Shown piece by piece: positions 13,389-21,969 of a stretch of 30,549 bases of DNA (the stretch's first letter is position 1; the number at the start of each line of letters is the position of its first letter). The stretch comes from a virus, in the IMG/VR virus record IMGVR_UViG_3300048924_000053, positions 1 through 30,549 of that record. One strand, written 5' to 3'. Both the position numbers and the translations under genes were made by a program. The notes under the pieces were generated by a model. That model searched no databases. It was not told where the DNA came from and saw nothing but the letters and a program-made list of their open reading frames with translations.

Positions 13389-15617
13389 TTAGATACCCAG
13401 GAAGTTCTTTCTACGCGCGTTGGTCAGGAGTTCGTATCCGGTCAGACTATCGTCGATGATCAAACTACCCAGCGGTTGATCAGGGATCGCAAGATACCCG
13501 ACAACATCCGTCTGAACAATCTCACCGATATCAGTCTGAGGCTTATCGATCAGCGTCATTCTTGGAAGTGGCATGTCGATCTGTTGTTTCAGCTCGATGC
13601 TACCTACAAGTTTGATACCAACGTCAGCAGGAACCTTAGCCATTACCCGTAGGTCTCTGGCGGTCATGTTGACTTTCGGATACGGCATCAACTGCTTCAT
13701 GTACATCTTGCCGTTTTCATGAAGATTCATGATAGTAGGCAGAGGGTTCTCTACATCGTAGTAACTGTCGGACCATTCTTTAGGAATGGAAAGCTTTGGG
13801 AACTTCCCATCGACAATCTTAATAGGACTGTCGTTGATCTGACCGATATATTGAACCGTGTACGAAGACAACGCTGTCATGACGCGAAGCATCGCAGCGT
13901 GGACTTCACGAACGCGTGTTGCGTTAGAAAGGTTACTACCTGTAGCTGTGTTGAAGATCTGGTCAGCCATCATGGAGAATTCAAGATCCCCCATTCCGGT
14001 AATGTCGATGCCGACACTATTCAACCAGTTGTCGTAGTTCATCTCACCCGCAAGGTCAATGCGGATGTCCATGTAGCAATGGTCGATGATCGTGTGCAGC
14101 TCACCTTCGGCTTTGTAGTCGCCGTTGTAGTTCCGCATGTCACGATGATGCAACATCAAAGCTTGGATTTCTTTACAGGTGTCGCGGAATGCCTCGATGC
14201 TGACGTACGTGCCGATCTGCACCTGAGTATCCAGAATGTAGTCGACGTAGTATTCAGGCACCTTCTTACGCGTTGTCATACTCATCAACTTCGCCTTGGT
14301 AGGCAAAGGGATACGTCGAACACGGCGAGCGTTTACGATCGGAACATGAGAAAGCTTCTGACCGATAGAACGGTTGTAGGCGTAGAGGTAGAAAATAAAG
14401 GCATTCTTAACCGAGAGACGATAGAGATCACCGTTCGCAGGGTTAGTGAACACGACCACGGAATTAAAGCGCTTGTAATGAGCAAGGTAGATCCAGTGGT
14501 TGAGCAACACCTCTGTCAGCGTGAATGGCTCAGCGTCAGTCCGGTCAACCACGTTCGACTCAAGTACCTTGGTCTTAAGGCGGTTGCCCTTGAACTTATT
14601 CATCTCAGCGAAGACATCTTCTACGACGTCGTCCTGAATAACGATGTTGTCACGAGCGAGCGGAGTCTCGAGTTCCAGAAGTTCCTGAGGGCTCTTAACG
14701 CTGCTACCCATCGCCGGCTCAATACCGTTGATGGTCTTACGAACGAATACAACCAGTGGCTTCAGATCAATCGTCAGCCTTTCGTAATCGTGCTCAAGAT
14801 CGTAACCCGCCAACGAGAAGCCGCGGTCAGTCAGATACTTCTGAGTAATCAGATCGAACGTCTCGCCACGACCGAGGTTCAAGTTCAGGTAACGGATGTT
14901 CCGGTACGTAAACAGTTTCTGCTTCAGCGTCATGAGATCGAACTCATCACCTACAGCTTGGTTAAAGCTGCTGATGTATTGACGCAGGTGGTAACTGTGG
15001 GCCTGATCAGTTTTGCAGACAGCCTTACGACTGTTCAGCACCACTTGAGTCAGACGGGTATAAAGAATACCCAAGAACGCCGGATAGTAGAATGGCTCGA
15101 ACAATGCGTAGTCCGAGTTATCCCACCGTTTAAAGCAATGCGTGATGTAACGCTGGATATCAGGAATCAACTGTTGCTCTGAGGCTTCCACCAAAGACGC
15201 GTCATACTTGAGGATAGTATGGTCAGCGGCTTGGATAGCTGTCCCTATGTCAATCGGGTTAATGATCCCGTTGATCAGCATTTGTTGATCCGGGTAAGCC
15301 GCTACCAATTCCTGATAGTAGCTGCTCCCGTAGGTGTATTCCTTTCTCGTTGCAGCGTGGATCTTTAAGTTGGCTTGTGTGAAGTCAATGATCGTGTTGT
15401 CATCGAGGGAGGTTACTTGCATCATCACGTTACTGGAATGATACAAACCCGCGTTGTTCCTGTAGTACTTCCAGCTATACGGATCATTGAGATCGACAGC
15501 TATCCCCGCTTTAAGTAACCGCCGGTTCATCATGTCGGCAGTGTAGCTACTTTTAATCACGAGTGTCGCGACAAGCTTTATAATGCTTTTGATGTAAAGC
15601 CTGTAGTAGGCATTCAT
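13389..15617 (-). CDS. Large probable virion structural protein, 742 residues
   Basis: The gene opens block B on the - strand, with GGGGTAAG placed about five bases before the ATG. The N-terminal 20 residues (MNAYYRLYIKSIIKLVATLV) are hydrophobic with two lysines, more like an amphipathic helix than a cleaved signal. The remainder is Tyr-, Ile- and Leu-rich with mixed helices, and no metal-binding or nucleotide-binding motif. A segment at about 330-380 is charged (DDVVEDVFAEMNKFKGNRLKTKV). It diverges from the portal gene with only 32 bases between the two start codons, so its promoter must lie inside the portal coding sequence. I do not recognise the family. Position next to the portal in a jumbo phage suggests a neck, tail-completion or baseplate protein. 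Confidence 0.65.
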   Translation of the reverse strand: MNAYYRLYIKSIIKLVATLVIKSSYTADMMNRRLLKAGIAVDLNDPYSWKYYRNNAGLYHSSNVMMQVTSLDDNTIIDFTQANLKIHAATRKEYTYGSSYYQELVAAYPDQQMLINGIINPIDIGTAIQAADHTILKYDASLVEASEQQLIPDIQRYITHCFKRWDNSDYALFEPFYYPAFLGILYTRLTQVVLNSRKAVCKTDQAHSYHLRQYISSFNQAVGDEFDLMTLKQKLFTYRNIRYLNLNLGRGETFDLITQKYLTDRGFSLAGYDLEHDYERLTIDLKPLVVFVRKTINGIEPAMGSSVKSPQELLELETPLARDNIVIQDDVVEDVFAEMNKFKGNRLKTKVLESNVVDRTDAEPFTLTEVLLNHWIYLAHYKRFNSVVVFTNPANGDLYRLSVKNAFIFYLYAYNRSIGQKLSHVPIVNARRVRRIPLPTKAKLMSMTTRKKVPEYYVDYILDTQVQIGTYVSIEAFRDTCKEIQALMLHHRDMRNYNGDYKAEGELHTIIDHCYMDIRIDLAGEMNYDNWLNSVGIDITGMGDLEFSMMADQIFNTATGSNLSNATRVREVHAAMLRVMTALSSYTVQYIGQINDSPIKIVDGKFPKLSIPKEWSDSYYDVENPLPTIMNLHENGKMYMKQLMPYPKVNMTARDLRVMAKVPADVGIKLVGSIELKQQIDMPLPRMTLIDKPQTDIGEIVQTDVVGYLAIPDQPLGSLIIDDSLTGYELLTNARRKNFLGI

Positions 15618-15649
15618 GACTTACCCCGATCTTAGTAGGAGAGGATTAA

Positions 15650-18505
15650 ATGGCAGCAGATGACGAACGCGCGCAGAAGAAAGTCTCGCAGTTCAGGAAT
15701 TTAAGTAAGGCTGATGAACGCGTTCTTGGTCGTCTGGTCACTGACCGTACCGATCCGAACCGCGGTAAACTCAAGGATGTCGATCTCAGTGCCGTGGGGG
15801 CCGTAACACGCCGCACACTTCGTGACGCCACTGACATTCGTAACATCTTCCAAGTTCAGCCGGACTTGAACATTGCTCGAGAAATCCTGGTCAGCGCTGT
15901 GGTATCGCCAGGCGATCTATCGTCGACCACATTGATCTTCAGTAGCAAGATCGACGGCAAAGAAACGGCGCTCACAGCCCAGATGGTGGATGTCATCGAG
16001 AACTTCTTCATCAATGAGAAGAACCTCGACAAAAAGATCACCGGCTGGATTGATGATGCATTGGTTTGGTCGGGCGCTCACCCAATCATGATTATCCCCG
16101 AGGCTTCTATCGATCGGATGATCAACGGCGCTCAATCGGCCAGTATGGAGTCCGTGGCTAGCTTTGACGGTGAATGGGCTAATGGATGGTATCGTCCAAA
16201 AGGCATCCTTGGTTTGGCTCTACCAACCGCAAAGGGCATCGACTACGTCAGCTTGGAGTCAAGCCAACGGAGGATAAACACCACGGATATGGCGGATTAT
16301 CATACCATCAAGATGATGGGTGATACTAAAGAAACGAAGGGTAAGAAGATCGCTCTTCCTATCCGCGTTACCGACAACTTGGCAGCATTCCGTATGCCGG
16401 CCGTGATGGAAGCCAAACGCACCAAGATGCGTGAATCGGTTTACGGCAATCCTTCAATGGAATCCCGCCGTCGCCGTCGGGCTCAGCGTGAAGCTGATGC
16501 TGCTCAGAATACCAATGGTGAAGGCACAGGTGCTGGTAAGAAAGCTGCTCAGTCTCCGGGCGCAGTTCACAGCCAGTTCTTCAAACCCCCACAGGGAATG
16601 AAGCGTAGCCGCCTTGAGGTCGTGCCTACTCGTAAGCAAGTTGGTGGCGAAGCCATCGGCCACCCTCTCGAGTATCACCTCGCTATCGAAGCTGTGATGC
16701 CTATCTGTGTTCCTGGTGATCCGACCAACATTGTTGGGTATTTGGTAGCTCAGGATCAGAATGGATTCCCGCTATCATTCTCACGGCGGGTGGATTATTA
16801 CAGCGACATCCGTCGCGGTGCAATGGGTGGTGATCAGGTTGGCTCCAGTAGTCAGGTTTCTGGTGAACTGCTCAACATGGCAAACGAAACCCTCAACGGG
16901 GGTATCTCGAATGCCAGTGATGCACTGATCGACCGTTTGGTTCAGTTGCACGGTGAAGTGGTTGAACACGACATCATCGCTCGGATCTCTTCTGGTCTGC
17001 TCGGTGGTGAAGTTGAAATCGCTCGTAGCGAACACATCGACAAGTTGATGTTTGCACGTACCATGAAGAACCAACAAACCATCCTGCTGTACGTTCCTGC
17101 TGAGCTCATGATCTACATGTGCTTCGATGTGAACGAGTATGGTGTTGGTAAATCGATCCTTGACGACGCTAAGGCGTTGGCAGCAATGCGTGCAACTCTG
17201 CTCGTAGCCAACATCATCGGCGCTGTGAAGAACGCGATTCCTGGTAAAGACATCAACATCACGTTGGACGCTAAGGACGGTGACCCGGTTGGTACGGTTA
17301 CATTCCTGTCGAACGAAGCGATGGCGCTGTCGTATCACCAGTTCCCAACTGGTATCATCAGCGTTCAAGGTTTGGCTGAACAACTTCAGATGTCGGGTTA
17401 CTCGGTTAACGTAACTGGCCACCCTGCTTATCCTGAAGTATCGACCACCATTACACCGCGTGAAAGCAACTACGTGCCTGTTGACACCGACTTGCTGAAC
17501 TCGCTGCGTAGTGACCTTCACCGGGTGTTCTCTCTGACGCCTGAGATGGTCGATGGCGTGAATGAGCCTGACTTTGCTACGACGGTGGTGGCTAACCACT
17601 TGATGCTCCTGAAACGCGTCATGGTGCTTCAGAACATCGCTAACCCACAGATCACTGACTACGTACGTGTGTTCACGTATAACTCGGGGATTCTGTTGGA
17701 ACAGCTGATGGACATCATCGATAACAACGAGAAGCTTGTTCCAGATGAGTACAAGGAAGATCCTGAGGCTTTCCTCGAGGCTTTCCTGAACTCCCTCGTC
17801 GTTAACCTGCCAGCGCCTAGCACTGACAACCTGACCAAACAGATCGAGCTGTTCGATAAGTACTCGGAAGCGTTGGACAAGATCATTCCTGCCTACGTTA
17901 CTGAGGAATACTTCCACGGCTACACGAGCGACACGGTCAAGGAAGCAATCCCAACAGTTATCGCATCGCTCAAGGGTATCGAGCTGCGTCGTTGGATGCG
18001 TGAACGTGGGTTCTTCCGTGAGTTGGATATCTTCGTCAACACTGAAGATGGCAGCCCACTGCTGAATCTCAACGAAGAGATGAAGCAACACGTTACCGCA
18101 ATGATCGCCGGCCTCGGCGATTACATCAAGATCGTGGCTGAAGATGCTTATAAGCATCGTAAGGATCAGGAACGTCTGAAGAAGCTTGACCAGAAAGTGA
18201 AAGACGCCATGGCGGAACTTGGTCAAGCTGAAGAAGAGTCCGCTCCTGACTTCGATGCAGAAGCTCCAGTACCGGATCTGACCGATCCTAACGCAGAAGA
18301 ACCAGCAGCTGAAGATGAGCTGTCTCTGGATGAACCTGTATCGGAAGAGGAAGCTCCGGCTGAAGAAGAGAAACCTGAGGAGCCTGAAGAAACTCCTGAG
18401 GAAGAGAAGCCAGTAGAAGAGGCTCCTGTAGAGGAACCTATTGAAGATGAACCAACTGAAGGTAAGCCTGCGGCTCCTGAAGATGAGTTCAAGCTTGACT
18501 TGTAA
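15650..18505 (+). CDS. Portal protein with long acidic C-terminal tail
   Basis: This 951-residue protein resembles jumbo-phage portal proteins. Its N-terminal third has the pattern of a gp20-type portal: IRNIFQVQPDLNIAREILVSAVVSPGD, then FINEKNLDKKITGWIDDALVWSGAHPIMIIPEASID. The portal is the dodecameric ring at the capsid vertex through which DNA is packaged and the tail joined. A basic low-complexity insert at about 268-320 (SRRRRRAQREAD, NGEGTGAGKKAAQSPG) interrupts the fold. After a coiled coil at about 830-858 the last 90 residues are almost purely Glu, Pro, Ala and Asp. AGGAGAGG before the ATG is a strong ribosome site. The position, downstream of capsid and RNAP beta-N genes, matches phiKZ gp129, which I recall as the portal. 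Length exceeds typical portals mainly because of the tail and insert. Confidence 0.75.
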   Translation: MAADDERAQKKVSQFRNLSKADERVLGRLVTDRTDPNRGKLKDVDLSAVGAVTRRTLRDATDIRNIFQVQPDLNIAREILVSAVVSPGDLSSTTLIFSSKIDGKETALTAQMVDVIENFFINEKNLDKKITGWIDDALVWSGAHPIMIIPEASIDRMINGAQSASMESVASFDGEWANGWYRPKGILGLALPTAKGIDYVSLESSQRRINTTDMADYHTIKMMGDTKETKGKKIALPIRVTDNLAAFRMPAVMEAKRTKMRESVYGNPSMESRRRRRAQREADAAQNTNGEGTGAGKKAAQSPGAVHSQFFKPPQGMKRSRLEVVPTRKQVGGEAIGHPLEYHLAIEAVMPICVPGDPTNIVGYLVAQDQNGFPLSFSRRVDYYSDIRRGAMGGDQVGSSSQVSGELLNMANETLNGGISNASDALIDRLVQLHGEVVEHDIIARISSGLLGGEVEIARSEHIDKLMFARTMKNQQTILLYVPAELMIYMCFDVNEYGVGKSILDDAKALAAMRATLLVANIIGAVKNAIPGKDINITLDAKDGDPVGTVTFLSNEAMALSYHQFPTGIISVQGLAEQLQMSGYSVNVTGHPAYPEVSTTITPRESNYVPVDTDLLNSLRSDLHRVFSLTPEMVDGVNEPDFATTVVANHLMLLKRVMVLQNIANPQITDYVRVFTYNSGILLEQLMDIIDNNEKLVPDEYKEDPEAFLEAFLNSLVVNLPAPSTDNLTKQIELFDKYSEALDKIIPAYVTEEYFHGYTSDTVKEAIPTVIASLKGIELRRWMRERGFFRELDIFVNTEDGSPLLNLNEEMKQHVTAMIAGLGDYIKIVAEDAYKHRKDQERLKKLDQKVKDAMAELGQAEEESAPDFDAEAPVPDLTDPNAEEPAAEDELSLDEPVSEEEAPAEEEKPEEPEETPEEEKPVEEAPVEEPIEDEPTEGKPAAPEDEFKLDL

Positions 18506-18514
18506 GTGATTGGG

Positions 18515-18543
18515 GTAGACAGGATCTTAATGGTCCTGTCTAC
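18515..18543 (+). terminator. Hairpin after the portal gene
   Basis: GTAGACAGGA pairs perfectly with TCCTGTCTAC around a nine-base loop, ten bases after the portal stop codon. The following bases (TTCGCTTTATG) give only a poor T tract, so termination may be partial, or the hairpin may protect the portal mRNA 3' end. Confidence 0.5.
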
Positions 18544-18612
18544 TTCGCTTTATGCTGCGTGTTAATTATTCACTGTCACACTTGCTTTTATGTTAAAGAG
18601 CTTTCTTCCTTA

Positions 18613-18735
18613 TTCTAGAGGAGACGTAGTAACCTAGACTAGAAGTCTAGGGGACGAAGTCGACGATGGACTAACGTGAAGGAGTCGTAGACGACTGAAC
18701 CTCTCTAGTTCTTTACTAGGGAAGGGGAGGGGGCT
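18613..18735 (+). other. CTAG-rich, self-complementary non-coding stretch
   Basis: The 304 bases between portal and next gene carry no convincing reading frame. Inside them are six CTAG tetranucleotides (18615, 18634, 18639, 18647, 18705, 18716) and several stems. CCTAGAC pairs with GTCTAGG (loop TAGAA), AGTCG with CGACT (loop TAGA), and CTAGT with ACTAG (loop TCTTT). CTAGAGG near 18615 can pair with TCTCTAG near 18702 to enclose the rest. A purine run and GCTTTTTG follow. It could be a small RNA, a structured leader or an RNase processing array. No tRNA features (T-loop, CCA) are present. Confidence 0.4.
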
Positions 18736-18766
18736 TTTTGCTGTATAATCAAATTTACTTGGGTGA

Positions 18767-18774
18767 TACATTAC
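18767..18774 (+). promoter_or_regulatory. Possible phage early-type promoter (TACATTAC), second copy
   Basis: ATACATTAC here matches exactly the nine bases at 3011-3019 and differs at one position from the phiKZ early consensus TATATTAC as I recall it. It lies 36 bases before the ATG of the 208-residue gene. A sigma70-like TATAAT at 18744-18749 is nearby but has no matching -35 element. Both are candidate starts for the two-gene operon that follows. Confidence 0.4.
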
Positions 18775-18809
18775 AAACACGATAAGCAATCCCCCGAGGA
18801 AACAACATC

Positions 18810-19436
18810 ATGATCAGTGGCACGATGAGATTCGCCGTAGGCTGCGTAGTTGCTGCTGGTGGCCTCTTGGTGACTTACAAAGCAGGTATGGACCTGTACG
18901 AGAAGCATCAGCAGAACAAAGAGATCCGCGCCTACAAAGAGGCGCTCAGAATCCACAACAGCTATTACGAGGAAGAATACAAACTAACCTTCGCAGACTA
19001 CATGGAACGGTTGGCTGTACCGTTTCGATATGTCCATCGCTTTCCGTACGTTAAATGTACAAAGCCCGAGAAGTACGAAATCCTGATGTGTCCTTTCGGG
19101 ATACTCATTAATCATGACGTAGCGCTGATGCTAGCGTGCGCCATGGCACGTAAGCAGTTCCAGTACGACTACCCTAAGGTTCTTGGTGGTGGTCCTCTGG
19201 TGTGGTCTGTAGCGCAGACGCGTTATGTCACGCAAGACAATCTGGAAAGCGGTATGAGAGACCTGTTCCACGCCGAGTATACGGCTGAGCAGTATCTCGA
19301 ACAATGCTTACACTTCCGCAAACAGTTGAAAGAACACAAGGGAGAACCAATCGTTCTCTTCGTCCACAAGCAATCCAAAATCATTCGCCACTTACTCAAT
19401 GATGATTCATTCGAACCCGGCGAAGACATGCTCTAA
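18810..19436 (+). CDS. Small protein with N-terminal membrane anchor
   Basis: This 208-residue protein has a hydrophobic segment at residues about 7-24 (FAVGCVVAAGGLLVTYKAG) that looks like an uncleaved anchor, followed by a charged cytoplasmic or luminal domain. GAGGAAAC lies about ten bases before the ATG. The soluble part includes an aromatic stretch (RYVHRFPYVKCTKPEKYEILMCPFG) with two Cys, LMLACAMARKQFQYDYPKVLGG, and a C-terminal helix ending DDSFEPGEDML. It shares a transcript with the next gene, whose Shine-Dalgarno overlaps its stop. No family is recognised. The early-type promoter motif upstream suggests a host-takeover or non-structural role, but that is inference. Confidence 0.75.
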   Translation: MISGTMRFAVGCVVAAGGLLVTYKAGMDLYEKHQQNKEIRAYKEALRIHNSYYEEEYKLTFADYMERLAVPFRYVHRFPYVKCTKPEKYEILMCPFGILINHDVALMLACAMARKQFQYDYPKVLGGGPLVWSVAQTRYVTQDNLESGMRDLFHAEYTAEQYLEQCLHFRKQLKEHKGEPIVLFVHKQSKIIRHLLNDDSFEPGEDML

Positions 19437-19448
19437 AGGAGAGCCGCA

Positions 19449-19823
19449 ATGCCTGAAGCTAAAGCAACACTCAGTCCAGAAGTAGAACGTTTCCACAGCA
19501 ATCTCGAGTTTACCCTCGAATGCATCACCACCCCTGAAACCGTAACCACCATCCTCGACAAACTGGCCGAGAAAGGCTATACGTTGGAACTGTGGCAGAA
19601 GGCCGCGTACGCTCCCAGGCTTCCTGGAGTGTTCGACTTCAATGCAACTTACGAACCTGAGCAAGGAGCGCCTGAATCCGAGGAAGGCATCTACGCTAAC
19701 CTGGGTTATCAGATTGCTCGATACACCGGTATAACTGTCCGTGAAGATCAGGTGGCGTACCTGATGGGACAGATGCGCGATGAGCTCCAGTACGAGTTCT
19801 TCTACAAGCCGAAAGAAGCCTAA
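19449..19823 (+). CDS. Unknown small soluble protein, 124 residues
   Basis: The start is ATG with a strong AAAGGAGAG that overlaps the stop of the preceding gene, so the two are co-translated. The protein is acidic, with a helical first half (VERFHSNLEFTLECITTPETVTTILDKLAEKGYTLELW) and a mixed second half (GIYANLGYQIARYTGITVREDQVAYLMGQMRDELQYEFF). There is no signal, membrane segment or metal motif. It ends seven bases before a strong terminator. I cannot name the family; operon context with a membrane-anchored partner is the only clue. Confidence 0.75.
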   Translation: MPEAKATLSPEVERFHSNLEFTLECITTPETVTTILDKLAEKGYTLELWQKAAYAPRLPGVFDFNATYEPEQGAPESEEGIYANLGYQIARYTGITVREDQVAYLMGQMRDELQYEFFYKPKEA

Positions 19824-19829
19824 CGGCAT

Positions 19830-19872
19830 ACAGAGCGTGGGGCAACCCACGCTCTGTTTACTTCTTTTTTTT
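19830..19872 (+). terminator. Strong intrinsic terminator closing block C
   Basis: A perfect 12-bp stem (19830-19841 with 19846-19857) on a GCAA tetraloop of GNRA type is followed by TTACTTC and eight T residues. It separates the + strand two-gene operon from the convergent endolysin gene ending at 19879. On the opposite strand the stem is not followed by a T tract. Confidence 0.9.
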
Positions 19873-19878
19873 GTCTAG

Positions 19879-20559
19879 TTACGCCGCTTTGACGTACTTC
19901 GACTGTGCGCCTTTGGCCATCTTGTTGTTGACCTTGTGCAGACACTCTTGACGCAGGATGATGCCATCGTTGTTCACGTCCAGTCCCTTGTTAGGAACGA
20001 ACTGAGCATCGCCGGTTTTCCACATGACGTACGAGTCCGGCTTACCAACAGCTACCGGCCAGATGATCGCCATGTACAGGTCACCGAGATTGGAGATCTT
20101 CTTGGCGTACGGCTTGAAGTGAAGGTAGACGTATTCCAACTGCTCGACCTGAGTCATCTTCGCCAAAGCTTCGACGGTAGTGCCCAGACCGATAGCAGTA
20201 GCCTTCATGAACTGGATGAGACCAGTCGCCGAAGATACAGGACTACGAGTATTAGCCTTGAACTCCTCACCGGTTTCCCACGCCATGCAAGACATGAAGT
20301 CCTGAATCATGACAGGTGGAAGGTTGAGACGTTTGATGATCTCAGCCAGCTTGGTGAGTTCAGCTTGAGTGAACTTCGTACCCCAGAGGATCTTGTTCAC
20401 ACCGAATGGTCGGGAAGCGTCGATGGTGCTTGCTTTCAGAAGATCCAGCGCACCTTGAGACTTGTTACCCCAGATACCGTCAGGAGTCCCACATGGGAAC
20501 CCAGCGGCATTCAGATAGCCTTGGGTCTCCATGATTACTTCTTTCAGAGTTTGTGCCAC
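19879..20559 (-). CDS. Endolysin, gp144-like lytic transglycosylase with N-terminal peptidoglycan-binding domain
   Basis: This 226-residue protein is modular. Residues about 5-45 form a peptidoglycan-binding domain (VIMETQGYLNAAGFPCGTPDGIWGNKSQGALDLL) with the typical D-G-x-x-G-x-x-T/S. Residues about 75-215 form an SLT-type lysozyme-like domain with MAWETGEEF, where E95 is the likely catalytic acid, and SSATGLIQF at 109-117 as the substrate-cleft motif. This arrangement and size match phiKZ gp144 (260 residues, catalytic Glu115), which cleaves the glycan strand of the murein. The start is GTG at 20559, with AAGGAGA overlapping the stop of the upstream gene six bases away. No signal peptide or anchor is seen, so export would need a holin, or the enzyme rides in the virion. 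It is the last gene of the tail-fibre block. Confidence 0.85.
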   Translation of the reverse strand: MAQTLKEVIMETQGYLNAAGFPCGTPDGIWGNKSQGALDLLKASTIDASRPFGVNKILWGTKFTQAELTKLAEIIKRLNLPPVMIQDFMSCMAWETGEEFKANTRSPVSSATGLIQFMKATAIGLGTTVEALAKMTQVEQLEYVYLHFKPYAKKISNLGDLYMAIIWPVAVGKPDSYVMWKTGDAQFVPNKGLDVNNDGIILRQECLHKVNNKMAKGAQSKYVKAA

Positions 20560-20570
20560 GAGGCTTCTCC

Positions 20571-21194
20571 TTAAATGGTCTTGAGATGAGACAATGCAAC
20601 TTGCACTGCATCAAACTCACCAGTCGGAAGTGTGACAAGGTCAACGTGATGTTGGACCGTATCACGGGTGTAGTCGATACCGAGATTCTGAGACGTGAGG
20701 CTCAGAGGCTGGCCAGCGACTGCGTTGAACGTCATGGTCAATTCCACAGCGTCCAACCCAGCCCACTTGGCCATGGTTTCGACGAACACCTTGCTTTGAG
20801 CCAGGATGTTTGCCTTCTCAACATCACCGAGCATCTCAGCCCCTGCTTCCGCGTAATGCGTGTAGTAGGAGTTGACTGCCCAGTATTCTGCCAAGATTGG
20901 CGTTGCCACGAGACCACGGGTAAACGTGTCGAACCACTTCGTACCGTTGGGAGCATTCAGAAGCGTCCCAGCTGCGTAGTCAGCGGCGGTAACTGGCTTA
21001 CTCGAGTAAGTCATCACCTGATACTCCAACACGCCCACAGAAGCTCTAGGGCCGTTACAGACCCAACGTGCTGCATGGATGCGAGCGTATTGAGCCAGCC
21101 CAGGCGCTCGGTACAGAAACAGTCCACGATCCAGCCCGGTATACGGGTTAGTCGATTGGACGTTGGTCGGAAGTTCTGGTACTGGCTGTGTCAT
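20571..21194 (-). CDS. Unknown protein of the tail-fibre block, 207 residues
   Basis: The ATG has AAGGAAA about seven bases upstream, and the stop (TAA) overlaps the endolysin Shine-Dalgarno, so the two are probably co-translated. The sequence is soluble, with an aromatic middle (NSYYTHYAEAGAEMLGDVEKAN) and a beta-like end (GIDYTRDTVQHHVDLVTL). It lacks the NPHG and GSAIP motifs of the neighbouring fibre proteins, so it belongs to a different family. Location between fibre genes and the endolysin suggests a virion component or chaperone for fibre assembly. That is inference from context. Confidence 0.65.
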   Translation of the reverse strand: MTQPVPELPTNVQSTNPYTGLDRGLFLYRAPGLAQYARIHAARWVCNGPRASVGVLEYQVMTYSSKPVTAADYAAGTLLNAPNGTKWFDTFTRGLVATPILAEYWAVNSYYTHYAEAGAEMLGDVEKANILAQSKVFVETMAKWAGLDAVELTMTFNAVAGQPLSLTSQNLGIDYTRDTVQHHVDLVTLPTGEFDAVQVALSHLKTI

Positions 21195-21214
21195 CTAATC
21201 GTTTCCTTAAAGGA

Positions 21215-21958
21215 TCATGGTAAAGGGTTCCACGGCGCCGTCAGTTTAGTCGGTACGTCGTAGTTACCTTGAGTTGCAGGAATTGCAGAACCGATCGGTG
21301 CCTGACTAACGCGGAATGTATCAATCCGCAAGCACGAGGCGAACGACATCGCAATGATACCAGCCGCACCTGTAGTGATGCGGCCGATGAACATTACCGA
21401 TACCGATTCAGGTGGAGAGTCAGCTCGACACTGATAGGTCACGATACCGAACGTCGAGCGAACGTAAACGTAGAACGTCTTGTTCGCTGGCGCTGGATCG
21501 ATGGCCAGCAGATTGATCGATGTAACAGGAAGAACGTAAGGCGTGCCTGACAGGATCGCGTTCATCACGCGGTTACATGTAGCAGTCCACCCATTGAACG
21601 TCCACGCTGCATCGACCTGCGGATCAGTCAACTCGTCCACCACACCGTAACTGGAAACAGGAACGATCGAGATCGGAACCTTCTTCCCAAGCTTAGTGTT
21701 GATCGTGTTAGCGCTATACGAGCCGATGGTATCCATAGACTCTTGGTGCGGGTTGTTTCTTAACGCGATGTGTGCAGCCAGCGCATCACGCGCCGGCTTC
21801 AGTAGACCCTTCCAGTCAAACTGGTTGGCAATCAAGTCAGCATCATCTGCTTCCAAGGCCAACGCACGCTTACGAGCGAGCAGACGTTTAATCTGCTCAT
21901 CGTAGTGCCTGAAGTACTTACTGACCAGGAGATACCCGGCCGTAATAGGACCTGCCAT
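21215..21958 (-). CDS. Tail-fibre-like protein with NPH motif and shared C-terminal module
   Basis: This 247-residue protein starts at ATG 21958, with AAAGGAG six bases upstream overlapping the previous gene's end; a TTG 24 bases earlier has no ribosome site. The N-terminal part has a helical stretch (residues about 15-50), then the motif HIALRNNPHQ. The C-terminal 110 residues repeat a module seen in five other proteins of this block: KTFYVYVR, MFIGRITT, LRIDTFRVSQAPIGSAIPA, and a terminal Trp-Pro ending. NPHG-type motifs are common in phage fibres. It is likely a receptor-binding or fibre-capping protein, or a fibre-attachment adaptor. Product level is not strongly C-biased. Confidence 0.7.
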   Translation of the reverse strand: MAGPITAGYLLVSKYFRHYDEQIKRLLARKRALALEADDADLIANQFDWKGLLKPARDALAAHIALRNNPHQESMDTIGSYSANTINTKLGKKVPISIVPVSSYGVVDELTDPQVDAAWTFNGWTATCNRVMNAILSGTPYVLPVTSINLLAIDPAPANKTFYVYVRSTFGIVTYQCRADSPPESVSVMFIGRITTGAAGIIAMSFASCLRIDTFRVSQAPIGSAIPATQGNYDVPTKLTAPWNPLP

Positions 21959-21969
21959 GGCGATCTCCT

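Noticed and set aside
13719-15182. A 487-codon + strand frame opposite the 742-residue structural protein
   Set aside because: Shadow of the real - strand gene, Val/Arg-rich with no domain and no start signal.
16781-18226. A 481-codon antisense frame opposite the portal gene
   Set aside because: Antisense to a well-supported gene with a good ribosome site; the composition is shadow-like and no motif is visible.
18613-18735. A possible tRNA gene
   Set aside because: No T-loop, no acceptor stem of seven pairs and no anticodon arm of normal layout could be traced.
18744-18749. TATAAT resembling a sigma70 -10 box
   Set aside because: No matching -35 hexamer lies at the right distance, and phiKZ-like phages use their own polymerases; noted only as an alternative to the nearby TACATTAC motif.
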